A program made the translations under genes and the position numbers. The notes beneath the pieces were generated by a model, which searched no databases, was not told the DNA's origin, and was given only the letters and a program-made list of their open reading frames with translations. Source: SIAJ01 sp036266155 (GTDB lineage Bacteria; Planctomycetota; Planctomycetia; Gemmatales; Gemmataceae). Taken from it: 20,520 bases of DNA. Below, piece by piece: positions 1 through 6,706 of the stretch. The first letter of the stretch is position 1. Each line of letters opens with the position of its first letter. Location of the stretch: positions 1 to 20,520 of the forward strand of contig DATANR010000110.1 in assembly GCA_036266155.1 (NCBI GenBank), read 5' to 3'.

Positions 1-27
1 CCGATAATGATATCACGACATTATCGG
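1..27 (-). terminator. Stem-loop downstream of the VWA gene, possible terminator
   Basis: A perfect 9-bp inverted repeat, CCGATAATG at 1-9 and CATTATCGG at 19-27, with a 9-nt loop. A second small hairpin (GCCGC/GCGGC, 28-32 and 37-41) sits between it and the stop codon of the minus-strand gene that ends at 57. Position and order fit a transcript end for the three-gene minus-strand operon. Any U-tract would lie beyond the window edge, so a terminator role is inferred; it may equally be a palindromic intergenic repeat. Confidence 0.35.
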
Positions 28-56
28 GCCGCTTACGCGGCTCCGCTCGCCATTCG

Positions 57-1517
57 CTATGGCTTGCTCATGCCCACGAAGCTGCCGTCGTTTTCGCGCG
101 ACAGCGCCCACAGAAATGCCCCGACGTCGGGTGACTCGTAGAAGAAGCCGATCGAATTGATGCGCACTTTCGGCCGGCCGGCCTCAACGCGGTTCCAAGT
201 CGTCGCCAATGTGCGGCGAATGTGCCGCGAGAGGATCGCCGAGCGTTCGGTTTCGTTGGTCAGCGTTTTTTCCTGGACGGCCGTCATGCCAGGCCCGGAG
301 GTCGGGAGACCGTCGGAGAAGAAGTAGACAGTGTCGAGGCCCTTGGAGCGATACCGGAACGCTTCCTCCAAGCCAGCGTAAAGGTTGGTGTCCTCGGCTG
401 GCTTCACCTCGGATAGTGCCTTGTGGACGCGCTCGATGCTCTTTTCCTTCTCGTAAGTGAGCCAGTCGCCGGACTCAAGCAGATAGCGCACCTTGCCGGA
501 GAAAAGAATCACCTGGAACTTCTCCAGGTCGGGAATCGAACGCATGACCTTGCAGAGCGCATCGCGGACGCCGGGCCACTTGTCGGGGGCGAGGACGTTT
601 TCCTCGGTCCGCTCCATGCTGCCCGACATGTCGACGAGGAAGACGACGTTCTTGCCGGTCATGGCGATGCCGGCGAACTTGTTGTCGCTTTCGATTTGCA
701 GCTTGTTGATCTTGTCCGCGAGCCTGGCTTTCGTGCCTTGCAAATCGACGATCGTGACGTTGGCCTCGTCGAGCTTCGTCCGCTCCGCTTTCGCATCTTT
801 TTCGAGTTGATCGATCCGGGCCTGCATCTTGCTCATGTCTCCGGCGGAACGCGTTGCCTCGTCAAGCTTCTTTTCGGATTCCTTCAACTTGCTTTCGAAG
901 TCGGAGCGAGCTTTTTCCTTGTTGCGGACGAGCATGTCGAGGTCGAGCTTTTGCTTCTTGGCCAGTTCGAGTTGTTGTGTCAGATTCTCGAGTTCGCCGC
1001 GTTTCTTGACGAGTTCCGCGTCGCTGGCGGTGAGCTTGGAATCGACTCCCGCGAGCATCTTTTCGAGGTCTTCGGCCTTGGTGCGCGTCGTCGCCAACTC
1101 CTTGGCGTTCTTGTCAAGAATCTTGGTCGTCAGCGCGAGGGCCTGCTTCGCAGTGTCGAGTTCCTTCTCGACCAACGCCAGATTGCGCGCGTTCTTGTCG
1201 CGCTCTTCACGCATCAGAGCGAGGTTGGTCGCCAGCTTGTCGCGCTCATCACGAACGACAGCTAGCTGTGCTTTGATCGCCTCCAGATCGGAAGCGAGCT
1301 TGTCGGCGCTCGCCAACCGAAGAGCTGCCAACCGCTCGGATTCATCGAGCTTGCCCCGTGTCTCTTCGACCAGAGCGGTGGCCGTCAACGCCTCATCAGA
1401 AATTTGTCCGGCCTCGCGCGTCTTGAGCAGCCAGAGCAGCGTCACGCAGCCGAGAGCGCAGCAGAACACGTCGAGCATCCACATGCTGACGAGAGTCGGC
1501 GGACGATGTCGGCGCAT
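57..1517 (-). CDS. Single-span membrane protein with coiled coil and C-terminal VWA domain (possible stator B-subunit analogue)
   Basis: A 486-residue protein from the ATG at 1517; an in-frame GTG lies 12 bases upstream at 1529, and neither has a clear Shine-Dalgarno site. A short basic N-terminus (MRRHR) is followed by one membrane helix at about residues 12-31, carrying an aspartate (Asp16) in MLDVFCCALG. The layout recalls the TM aspartate of ExbD, TolR and MotB. Residues about 36-280 are a continuous Lys/Glu/Leu/Ala-rich coiled coil. The rest is a von Willebrand A domain with an apparently complete MIDAS: DMSGS at 296-300, Thr377 and Asp402 (FFSDG). Topology is inferred as N-in, with coiled coil and VWA domain in the periplasm. 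It is the last gene of a minus-strand cluster whose first gene is a TolQ/MotA-type channel, so an ion-channel partner role is attractive but unproven. Domain calls are firm; function is inferred. Confidence 0.85.
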   Translation of the reverse strand: MRRHRPPTLVSMWMLDVFCCALGCVTLLWLLKTREAGQISDEALTATALVEETRGKLDESERLAALRLASADKLASDLEAIKAQLAVVRDERDKLATNLALMREERDKNARNLALVEKELDTAKQALALTTKILDKNAKELATTRTKAEDLEKMLAGVDSKLTASDAELVKKRGELENLTQQLELAKKQKLDLDMLVRNKEKARSDFESKLKESEKKLDEATRSAGDMSKMQARIDQLEKDAKAERTKLDEANVTIVDLQGTKARLADKINKLQIESDNKFAGIAMTGKNVVFLVDMSGSMERTEENVLAPDKWPGVRDALCKVMRSIPDLEKFQVILFSGKVRYLLESGDWLTYEKEKSIERVHKALSEVKPAEDTNLYAGLEEAFRYRSKGLDTVYFFSDGLPTSGPGMTAVQEKTLTNETERSAILSRHIRRTLATTWNRVEAGRPKVRINSIGFFYESPDVGAFLWALSRENDGSFVGMSKP

Positions 1518-1537
1518 ATTGAGAACCACAGAATAAG

Positions 1538-1609
1538 AACCACGAAAGACACGAAATGAACGAAAATATGATCAATTTAATTTTCGTGCATTTAGTGTCT
1601 TTCGTGGTT
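1538..1609. repeat. Long imperfect palindrome between two co-directional genes
   Basis: Two 30-bp arms (1538-1567 and 1580-1609) pair with two mismatches around a 12-nt AT-rich loop. The outer 15 bp, AACCACGAAAGACAC and its complement, are perfect. It starts 5 bases past the stop codon of the Hsp70-like gene and ends about 20 bases before the VWA gene start. It is far more AT-rich than its surroundings. From general memory, strings of the type ACCACGAAAGACACGAAA recur between genes in many environmental bacterial genomes, so this is probably a dispersed REP/MITE-like element. In RNA it would fold into a long hairpin able to attenuate or stabilise the message. Confidence 0.8.
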
Positions 1610-1614
1610 GATTT

Positions 1615-2832
1615 TCATCTGCGACCTACTGGCGACCGAGGGGCGATGCGGGCGTCGACGCGTGGGGGCAGCGGGATCATTGTGTCGAGGTGCGTCCGCG
1701 GCAGGTTGCCGGCTTCCCAGCGGTCGTTCAAATTCGCGACGGCCGCGGCGGCGGCTTCCGGGTGCAGGACTCGGACGTTGGTGCGCTCGGTCATGTTTTG
1801 ATGCAGGGCGGCCGCAAGCCCCGGCAGGCGGCCGGCGTCGTGCGTCAGCCACGCGGCCCGCGGCGGGTCAGCTTCATTCAAGGATGCGAGCAGGTGCCGT
1901 ACCTCGTCGGCAGCATTTCGGCAGAGCGGCAAGCAAAAGGCGTCCATGTCGGCCGGCGTCAGCACGAGGTCCTGGAACCAGTGCATCGCCCGAATCGTCA
2001 GGGCGACACGTTGTCCCGTACGGGCTCGATCGATGGCGTCGTCCACTTGATCGAAGAGCATCTGCTCGGCGTCGGCGGAATCACGCGGATCGCGGCGACA
2101 GAGGCGGACGCAGCGGTCGGCCATCGCGTCGAGCAAGCGTTCACGCCAGAAGCGGACGCCTAGCCGCGGGAACGTGGCCGCCCCTTGCAGGCGAACTTCT
2201 TCCTCGGCAATGCGCACAAGGGACACGGTCATCGCGTGATCGTCGGCATCGACGATCAGCACGGTTGTCGGTGTGAACGATCGGCCGGTCCGCGGCGTCT
2301 CGGCTGTGTCTTCCGGCTGGCCGTGGAGGTAGTGCGTCGCCCGTTCGGCCGCGAGCGCCAGAGGCACCGTCGCGGTGCCGCGGATCTTGAGCTTCGCCTT
2401 CTCGGCGATGGCAAGCAGCTTGCCGGTCTGCGAGAGCGTCAAGTAGGTTGGCAGAGCGAGGCCGATGCCGTCGTGCCCCTGACAGGCGCCGCGAAGGCGT
2501 TCAATCGCCAGAGTCGTTGCTGTTTCGGGCGTCAGCGCATGCCGGCCGGCCTTCCAATCCTGCGTCTGGCCGAGGCAGGGCAGGTAACCGGTGCAGATCA
2601 TGTGCGGCAGCCGACGGGCGATTAGCGCCGCCGCGGGACCGACCTCGGCGACTCGCTTCTCCAGCGAAATACCCAGCGCAAGATCGGTTCGTGGATCATC
2701 GAGCGGAAAGAGCTTGTTGCGCCCGGCCCGGCCGTGGGCGGCGCGAGCGCGACCGGCATTCAAATCAACGCCCAGCGGCCCGCGCGTAATGCTCGGGTCC
2801 TGCGTTTTGCGATTCCAGTTCACCCAGGCCAT
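1615..2832 (-). CDS. Hsp70/actin-fold ATPase-like protein lacking a substrate-binding domain
   Basis: 405 residues from the ATG at 2832, which has AAGGA eight bases upstream (2841-2845). A GTG at 2856 overlapping the upstream stop as GTGA would add 8 residues but has no good ribosome-binding site. Landmarks of the Hsp70 nucleotide-binding fold: phosphate-1-like GVDLN (21-25); a stretch at 127-164 (ALPTYLTLSQ, then a Lys-rich helix, then TVPLALAAER) aligning with the VPAYF...Q...NEPTAAALAYG region of DnaK; phosphate-2-like VLIVDADDH (191-199); and an adenosine-like HDAGRLPGL (331-339). Several catalytic glycines and acids are replaced, so ATP hydrolysis may be weak or lost. No substrate-binding domain follows. 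It lies 20 bases after a TolQ/MotA-like gene and before the coiled-coil VWA gene, suggesting one complex. The fold assignment is fairly secure; the role is unknown. Confidence 0.75.
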   Translation of the reverse strand: MAWVNWNRKTQDPSITRGPLGVDLNAGRARAAHGRAGRNKLFPLDDPRTDLALGISLEKRVAEVGPAAALIARRLPHMICTGYLPCLGQTQDWKAGRHALTPETATTLAIERLRGACQGHDGIGLALPTYLTLSQTGKLLAIAEKAKLKIRGTATVPLALAAERATHYLHGQPEDTAETPRTGRSFTPTTVLIVDADDHAMTVSLVRIAEEEVRLQGAATFPRLGVRFWRERLLDAMADRCVRLCRRDPRDSADAEQMLFDQVDDAIDRARTGQRVALTIRAMHWFQDLVLTPADMDAFCLPLCRNAADEVRHLLASLNEADPPRAAWLTHDAGRLPGLAAALHQNMTERTNVRVLHPEAAAAAVANLNDRWEAGNLPRTHLDTMIPLPPRVDARIAPRSPVGRR

Positions 2833-2852
2833 GGCCGTCGTCCTTGCGTTGG

Positions 2853-3662
2853 TCACTCGCCCGCGGCGTAAGAGGGTTCCGGCTCCGGATCGTACAGCCG
2901 CAGAAGCAGATGCTCCTGACAGTATGCCTGTGAGTCGATGATAAGCAATTCTTCCGCTTTCTGCACCATGTGGAGGAGAGCCATCAGTAGCACGCTGAGA
3001 GCGAGGGCCACGAACGTGCAGTCGAACGCGATGCCGAGTTGAGCGGAGACTTGGTTAATGAAGTCCGCGTCCTTCTGGTTGCCGGCCTTGCTCATGCCGC
3101 CGGCGAGGCCGCGCACGGTGCCGAGGAAGCCGATCGCGGGAATGGCCCAGACGAGATACGAGATCGTGCTCATCCCGGTCACAAGGCGATTTTGCTCGAC
3201 GTCGGCTTGCGAGCGAACGACCTCGCCGACGTCGACGGCCTTGCGGCTGATGGCGAATTTGGTGAGCGCCATCTGGATCATCTTGGCGAGGATGTAGGGC
3301 CGTTGCCGGGTCGTCGCCTCGATCTTGCGGGCGATCGGCCGGGCGTCCTCGGGGAGAATGCGGGCGCCTTCATCGGTTGGCAGCATGTCGAGCCCGAACG
3401 CCATGCGCTGCCGCACGACCTCGCGATAGCGATTGAGCAGCATCATCCCGGCCCAGACGAAGCAGAGGTAACAGGCGATCTGCTCGGGGCCGAGCAGGAG
3501 CTTGGCGATGCGCTGCGGCGTCCAACGCGCCCAGTATTCCGGCGAATTCTCGGGTGGGGCGGCCCATTGCCAGAGCGGCACCGTGATCCCGCCGACGAGC
3601 AGCAAGGCGAGCACGAGCCAGAGCCATTCGCGGTGCGGCTTCTGCGAGGGGGTGATCGGCAT
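2853..3662 (-). CDS. MotA/TolQ/ExbB-family proton channel protein
   Basis: 269 residues from the ATG at 3662, with AGGA about 8 bases upstream. Four membrane segments are predicted by eye at about 12-34, 58-76, 165-186 and 207-231, with a cytoplasmic loop of about 90 residues between helices 2 and 3. The family signature is clear in helix 3 (IPAIGFLGTVRGLAGG, 174-189) and in the polar Thr/Ser helix 4 (AFDCTFVALALSVLL, 212-226). These helices form the ion path in TolQ, ExbB and MotA, which use ion flow to drive a partner with a TM aspartate. No classical ExbD or TolR gene follows. Instead come an Hsp70-like gene and a single-span coiled-coil VWA gene with a TM aspartate. It is the first gene of that operon, and its promoter must lie in the 221-base divergent gap before 3884. 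Family call is strong; partner is inferred. Confidence 0.9.
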   Translation of the reverse strand: MPITPSQKPHREWLWLVLALLLVGGITVPLWQWAAPPENSPEYWARWTPQRIAKLLLGPEQIACYLCFVWAGMMLLNRYREVVRQRMAFGLDMLPTDEGARILPEDARPIARKIEATTRQRPYILAKMIQMALTKFAISRKAVDVGEVVRSQADVEQNRLVTGMSTISYLVWAIPAIGFLGTVRGLAGGMSKAGNQKDADFINQVSAQLGIAFDCTFVALALSVLLMALLHMVQKAEELLIIDSQAYCQEHLLLRLYDPEPEPSYAAGE

Positions 3663-3883
3663 ACGGTTTCCTGCCTGCCGCGTGTCGGGCGGATACTAAC
3701 GACTTCGCTTGGTATGCCGGTTCCCTTGCGACGGGACCACAACAATACGAGATATTCTTGAATGAGGGTCAAGCCAGTGCAAGTCTCTTTTTGCCGTTAC
3801 ACTTTATCCGCGTGAGATAACCCGCGTGTCCCACTACACTTGCTAGCAGTCTGCCCGATCGTCACAACCCGCACGACCCTGCC

Positions 3884-5113
3884 ATGCGACACACTCTCTC
3901 CGCGGCGCTTCTTCTGCTCGCCGGCACTGCCTGCGCCGACGACCCAGTCTTCCCCAAGTTCAAGATGCAGGAGATCGCTTCCGACCTGACCGTCGGCTAT
4001 GCGGTCATCACGGCCGACGTAAACGAGGACGGCAAGCCGGACATCGTGGTGGTCGATAGCGAACGCGTCGTCTGGTACGAGAACCCGACGTGGAAGCCGC
4101 ACATCATCATCTCAAAGGGCAAGACGAAGAAGGACAACGTGTGCATCGCGGCCGCCGACATCGACGGCGACGGGCACATCGACTTCGTCCTCGGGGCCGA
4201 CTGGAAGCCGTTCAACACCAAGGAGGGCGGCACGCTCCAGTGGCTTAAGCGCGGCAAGACGCTCGACGAGGAGTGGACCGTCTACCCGATCGCGGAGGAG
4301 CCGACGGTGCATCGGGTGCGGATGGCCGACATCGACGGCAGCGGCAAGCCGGCGATCATTCTGGCGCCGCTGATGGGCCGCGACTCGTCGGCGAAGGGCA
4401 ACTGGATGGACGGCCGGCCGGTGCGCATCCTGGCGTTTCCGATTCCGAAGGATCCGATCAAGGGGCCGTGGGTGCCGAAGGTGCTGTCGGAGGAGTTGCA
4501 TGTGGTGCACAACATTTGGCCGCTACCTGTTGTGAAAGAGGGTTCGGCTCAATCCGCCTTGCTGGCGACCAGCTACGACGGTGTACACGCGGTAGGACTG
4601 CGCGATGGCAAGTGGATTACGAATCGAATTGGTGAAGGCAACCAGGCGAACCCAATGGGGAGTCGGGGAGCAAGCGAAATCAAGATGGGACAGCTAAAGG
4701 ACAAGCCCAGTTACATCGCAACCGTCGAACCCTGGCACGGCAATCAAGTCGTCGTTTACACGACACCCAAAGAGGCCGGCAAGCTTTGGGACCGCGAGGT
4801 TATCGACGACCATCTTCGTTGGGGTCACGCCGTCTGGTGTTCCGACCTCGGCGGTGATGGTGGCGAAGAATTGATCATCGGCGTCCGCGACAACCCGGCC
4901 AAGGGCGACACGTTCACCGAGAAGTGCGGCGTTCGAATTTACAAGTGCACCGACGGCGTCGGCAAAAAGTGGTCCCGGCACATCCTCGACGACGGCGGCA
5001 TTGCTGTCGAGGACCTGACGGTCGCCGACCTGAACGGCGACGGCAAGCCGGACGTCATCGCCGTCGGCCGAGGGACGCACAACGCGCGGATATATTGGAA
5101 TCAGGGGAAGTGA
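3884..5113 (+). CDS. Secreted FG-GAP/VCBS repeat beta-propeller protein
   Basis: 409 residues. The N-terminus MRHTLSAALLLLAGTACADD is a signal peptide with an AxA-type cleavage site after residue 18; the Cys at 17 does not sit in a good lipobox. FG-GAP calcium-loop motifs recur along the chain: ADVNEDGKPDIVVVD, ADIDGDGHIDFVLGAD, ADIDGSGKPAIILAP, a weaker LGGDGGEELIIGV and ADLNGDGKPDVIAVGRG near the C-terminus. This predicts an exported Ca-binding beta-propeller, common in planctomycetes, with no assigned substrate. No Shine-Dalgarno site precedes the ATG. The middle third (about 4520-4760) uses visibly more A/T-ending codons than the ends. It is divergent from the TolQ-like gene. Its stop is followed within four bases by the left repeat of the DUF559 unit. 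Confidence 0.85.
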   Translation: MRHTLSAALLLLAGTACADDPVFPKFKMQEIASDLTVGYAVITADVNEDGKPDIVVVDSERVVWYENPTWKPHIIISKGKTKKDNVCIAAADIDGDGHIDFVLGADWKPFNTKEGGTLQWLKRGKTLDEEWTVYPIAEEPTVHRVRMADIDGSGKPAIILAPLMGRDSSAKGNWMDGRPVRILAFPIPKDPIKGPWVPKVLSEELHVVHNIWPLPVVKEGSAQSALLATSYDGVHAVGLRDGKWITNRIGEGNQANPMGSRGASEIKMGQLKDKPSYIATVEPWHGNQVVVYTTPKEAGKLWDREVIDDHLRWGHAVWCSDLGGDGGEELIIGVRDNPAKGDTFTEKCGVRIYKCTDGVGKKWSRHILDDGGIAVEDLTVADLNGDGKPDVIAVGRGTHNARIYWNQGK

Positions 5114-5116
5114 CTT

Positions 5117-5153
5117 TCTCCCCCCTCTCCGCTTCGGAGAGGGGGGAGAGGTC
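5117..5153 (+). repeat. Left palindromic terminal repeat of the DUF559 unit
   Basis: A 15-bp stem (5117-5131 with 5135-5149) closed by the loop CTT, containing the core CCCCCTCTCCG-CTT-CGGAGAGGGGG, followed inward by GAGAGGTC. The reverse complement of the same core and inner tail occurs at 5552-5591. It begins four bases after the stop codon of the FG-GAP gene and could also act as a strong RNA hairpin there, though no U-tract follows. Confidence 0.85.
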
Positions 5154-5178
5154 TGCGGCCACTACGCAGGAGAGAGCG

Positions 5179-5553
5179 ATGCCCGCGCGAAATATCGTCA
5201 TCGGCCAGAGGGTCAACGAGGAGAAAATAGCCCGCGCGAAGGAACTTCGCCGAGAGGTGACGCCCGAAGAGCAGATCATTTGGGAAGTACTTCGAGCAAA
5301 CCGATTTCATGGTCTCCGATTCCGCCGACAACAAGTGATCGACGGATTCATCGCCGACTTCTACTGCCACGCAGCCGGTTTGGTCGTGGAAATTGATGGG
5401 CCAGTTCACGACGACCAGGCGGGCTATGATCAAATCCGAGACAAGGTCCTTCAGGCGCGGGGATTAGTTGTACTTCGCATAACCAACGATCAGGTCCGCA
5501 ATGACATCGACGGCGTCTTGAGGAAAATCGCGGTGGCGTGCGGCAAGGCCTGA
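5179..5553 (+). CDS. DUF559 (Vsr-like PD-(D/E)XK) endonuclease-domain protein
   Basis: 124 residues from the ATG at 5179, with AGGAGAG about 5 bases upstream; the longer upstream frame lies inside the previous gene and is not used. The whole protein is the DUF559 domain: LRREVTPEEQIIWEVLR (23-39), GLRFRRQQVIDGFIADFYC (45-63) and VVEIDGPVH (69-77), then a C-terminal RDKVLQARGLVVLRITNDQV stretch. Asp60, Glu71 and Asp73 sit where the acidic nuclease residues of this Vsr/restriction-like fold are expected, so it should cut DNA. Its natural target is not known for the family. The stop codon lies within the inner edge of the right flanking repeat, so gene and repeat form one block. It may act on the palindromes or on other DNA; that is speculation. 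Confidence 0.88.
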   Translation: MPARNIVIGQRVNEEKIARAKELRREVTPEEQIIWEVLRANRFHGLRFRRQQVIDGFIADFYCHAAGLVVEIDGPVHDDQAGYDQIRDKVLQARGLVVLRITNDQVRNDIDGVLRKIAVACGKA

Positions 5554-5591
5554 CCTCTCCCCCTAACCCCCTCTCCGAAGCGGAGAGGGGG
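5552..5591 (-). repeat. Right palindromic terminal repeat of the DUF559 unit
   Basis: GACCTCTCC at 5552-5560 is followed by an 11-bp stem (5567-5577 with 5581-5591) with loop AAG. It is the exact reverse complement of the left copy's 25-nt core, with an extra TTAGGGG-type segment in the inner tail. The first bases overlap the TGA stop of the DUF559 gene, and the outer arm forms the Shine-Dalgarno region of the next gene. Confidence 0.85.
5582..5591 (+). promoter_or_regulatory. Ribosome binding site located inside a palindrome arm
   Basis: GGAGAGGGGG lies 9 bases before the ATG at 5601 and is the only purine-rich Shine-Dalgarno candidate for the BatA-like gene. The same bases form the right arm of the palindrome, so in RNA the site can be sequestered by the left arm. 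This also decides the start: a GTG at 5538 would add a repeat-encoded leader (SPPNPLSEAERG), which is not a natural start of this membrane protein. Confidence 0.6.
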
Positions 5592-5600
5592 AACCAAACC

Positions 5601-6644
5601 ATGCACCTCGAATTCGCCGAACCCTGGTTCCTGCTCCTGCTGCCGATCCCGGTCGCCCTGTGGTGGTGGCGTCGGCGGTCGAAGCGGGCGGCGTTGCGCT
5701 ATCCGGGCGTTGCGTTGCTCGAAGGAATTCCGCGAGCCCGTGTGCCGCGCATCGCGGGCGAGGGATTGCGGCTCCTCGCGGTACTGTGCGCAATTCTTGC
5801 CCTCGCCGGGCCGCGGACGCCGGACTTGAAAACGCGGCTGCCGACGGAAGGCATCGCCATTGTCTTTTTGCTCGATACGTCCGGATCAATGGAGGAGACG
5901 ACGTTCGACTGGGATTCCGGGGCCACCAAGATCTCGCGGCGTGAAGCCGCCAAACGAGCGTTTCGCCTGTTCGTCGCCGGAGGCGACGGACCAGATGGCA
6001 TTCACTTCGACGGCCGATCGACCGAACGCGGCACCGACGCCATCGGGCTTATTACATTCGCCAATTGGCCGCAGCCGATCTGCCCGCCGACGCTCAATCA
6101 TTCGGTGTTGCTGACGATCCTCGACGACGTCCGACCCGCGTCGGCCCGCGATACGGCGACGAACATCGGCGACGCCATTGCCGAGGGGATAATTCGTCTC
6201 GATCACACGACGGCGAAGCGCAAGGTGCTCGTGCTGCTTAGCGACGGCGAGCACAATGTCGATCTGGCCGACCTGGAGCGTCAGCCGCTCAAGCCGCGCC
6301 AGGCCGCGTCATTGGCCGCGAACCTCGGCATCCCGATTTACACGATCGACACGGGCGGCGATCCGTCGCCCGGTACATCGGTTGAGGTCGTGAAACAGCG
6401 GCTCATGGGCCGCGAGATCAACAAGACGGTTGCCGAGATGACGAACGGCCGGTGGTTCACGGCCAACGACGGCCAGCAACTCCTCGACGTGTGTCACCAG
6501 ATTGACGCGATGGAGCGTCAGCCGATCGTCGGCTTCGTTTACCGGCGTTATCATGAGTATGCACCGTGGCTGGCCCTCCTCGCGGTCGGCCTGGTGACAC
6601 TGGTGTTCGGGCTGGAGCAGACGGTCTGGCGGCGGGTTCCGTAA
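5601..6644 (+). CDS. BatA-like VWA-domain membrane protein
   Basis: 347 residues starting MHLEFAEPWFLLLLPIPVAL, the typical opening of BatA/BatB-like proteins. Membrane helices lie at about 8-24, 54-71 and 320-338. Between helices 2 and 3 is a von Willebrand A domain with a full MIDAS: DTSGS (92-96), Thr187 (ATNIGDAIAEG) and Asp215 (LLSDGEH). The loop after the first MIDAS motif is longer than usual (about 99-145). Bat proteins usually sit in an operon with a MoxR ATPase and a DUF58 protein and have been linked to envelope stress or metal-centre assembly, but none of these partners is next to this gene. It follows the DUF559 unit, with its ribosome-binding site inside that unit's repeat, and precedes a secreted PQQ-type propeller. 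Family call is good; function is open. Confidence 0.85.
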   Translation: MHLEFAEPWFLLLLPIPVALWWWRRRSKRAALRYPGVALLEGIPRARVPRIAGEGLRLLAVLCAILALAGPRTPDLKTRLPTEGIAIVFLLDTSGSMEETTFDWDSGATKISRREAAKRAFRLFVAGGDGPDGIHFDGRSTERGTDAIGLITFANWPQPICPPTLNHSVLLTILDDVRPASARDTATNIGDAIAEGIIRLDHTTAKRKVLVLLSDGEHNVDLADLERQPLKPRQAASLAANLGIPIYTIDTGGDPSPGTSVEVVKQRLMGREINKTVAEMTNGRWFTANDGQQLLDVCHQIDAMERQPIVGFVYRRYHEYAPWLALLAVGLVTLVFGLEQTVWRRVP

Positions 6645-6706
6645 CAAGCGAATGAATCGGTTTGGAATGCGATTCGTCCAACGTCGCATACCCGCGGAGA
6701 TGGATC

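Larger units (their letters stand above)
5117..5591. mobile_element. Candidate small mobile unit: DUF559 endonuclease gene between inverted palindromic repeats
   Basis: The DUF559 gene is bracketed by two copies of one sequence in opposite orientation. Both have the 25-nt palindromic core outside and GAGAGGTC inside, and they differ mainly by a 7-8 nt gap (TTAGGGG is present only in the right copy). The unit of about 475 bp fills almost exactly the space between the stop codon of the FG-GAP gene and the Shine-Dalgarno site of the BatA-like gene. No transposase and no target-site duplication are visible. Mobility is an inference from structure; an ordinary gene between two copies of a very abundant dispersed repeat is the alternative. 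Confidence 0.45.

Noticed and set aside
423..1265. Plus-strand open frame of 280 residues opposite the coiled-coil VWA gene
   Set aside because: It mirrors the repetitive Lys/Glu/Leu codons of the real gene and has no recognisable domain.
5538..5600. Earlier GTG start for the BatA-like gene giving a leader with SPPNPLSEAERG
   Set aside because: The leader is only the translated palindromic repeat; the natural family N-terminus and the Shine-Dalgarno spacing both point to 5601.
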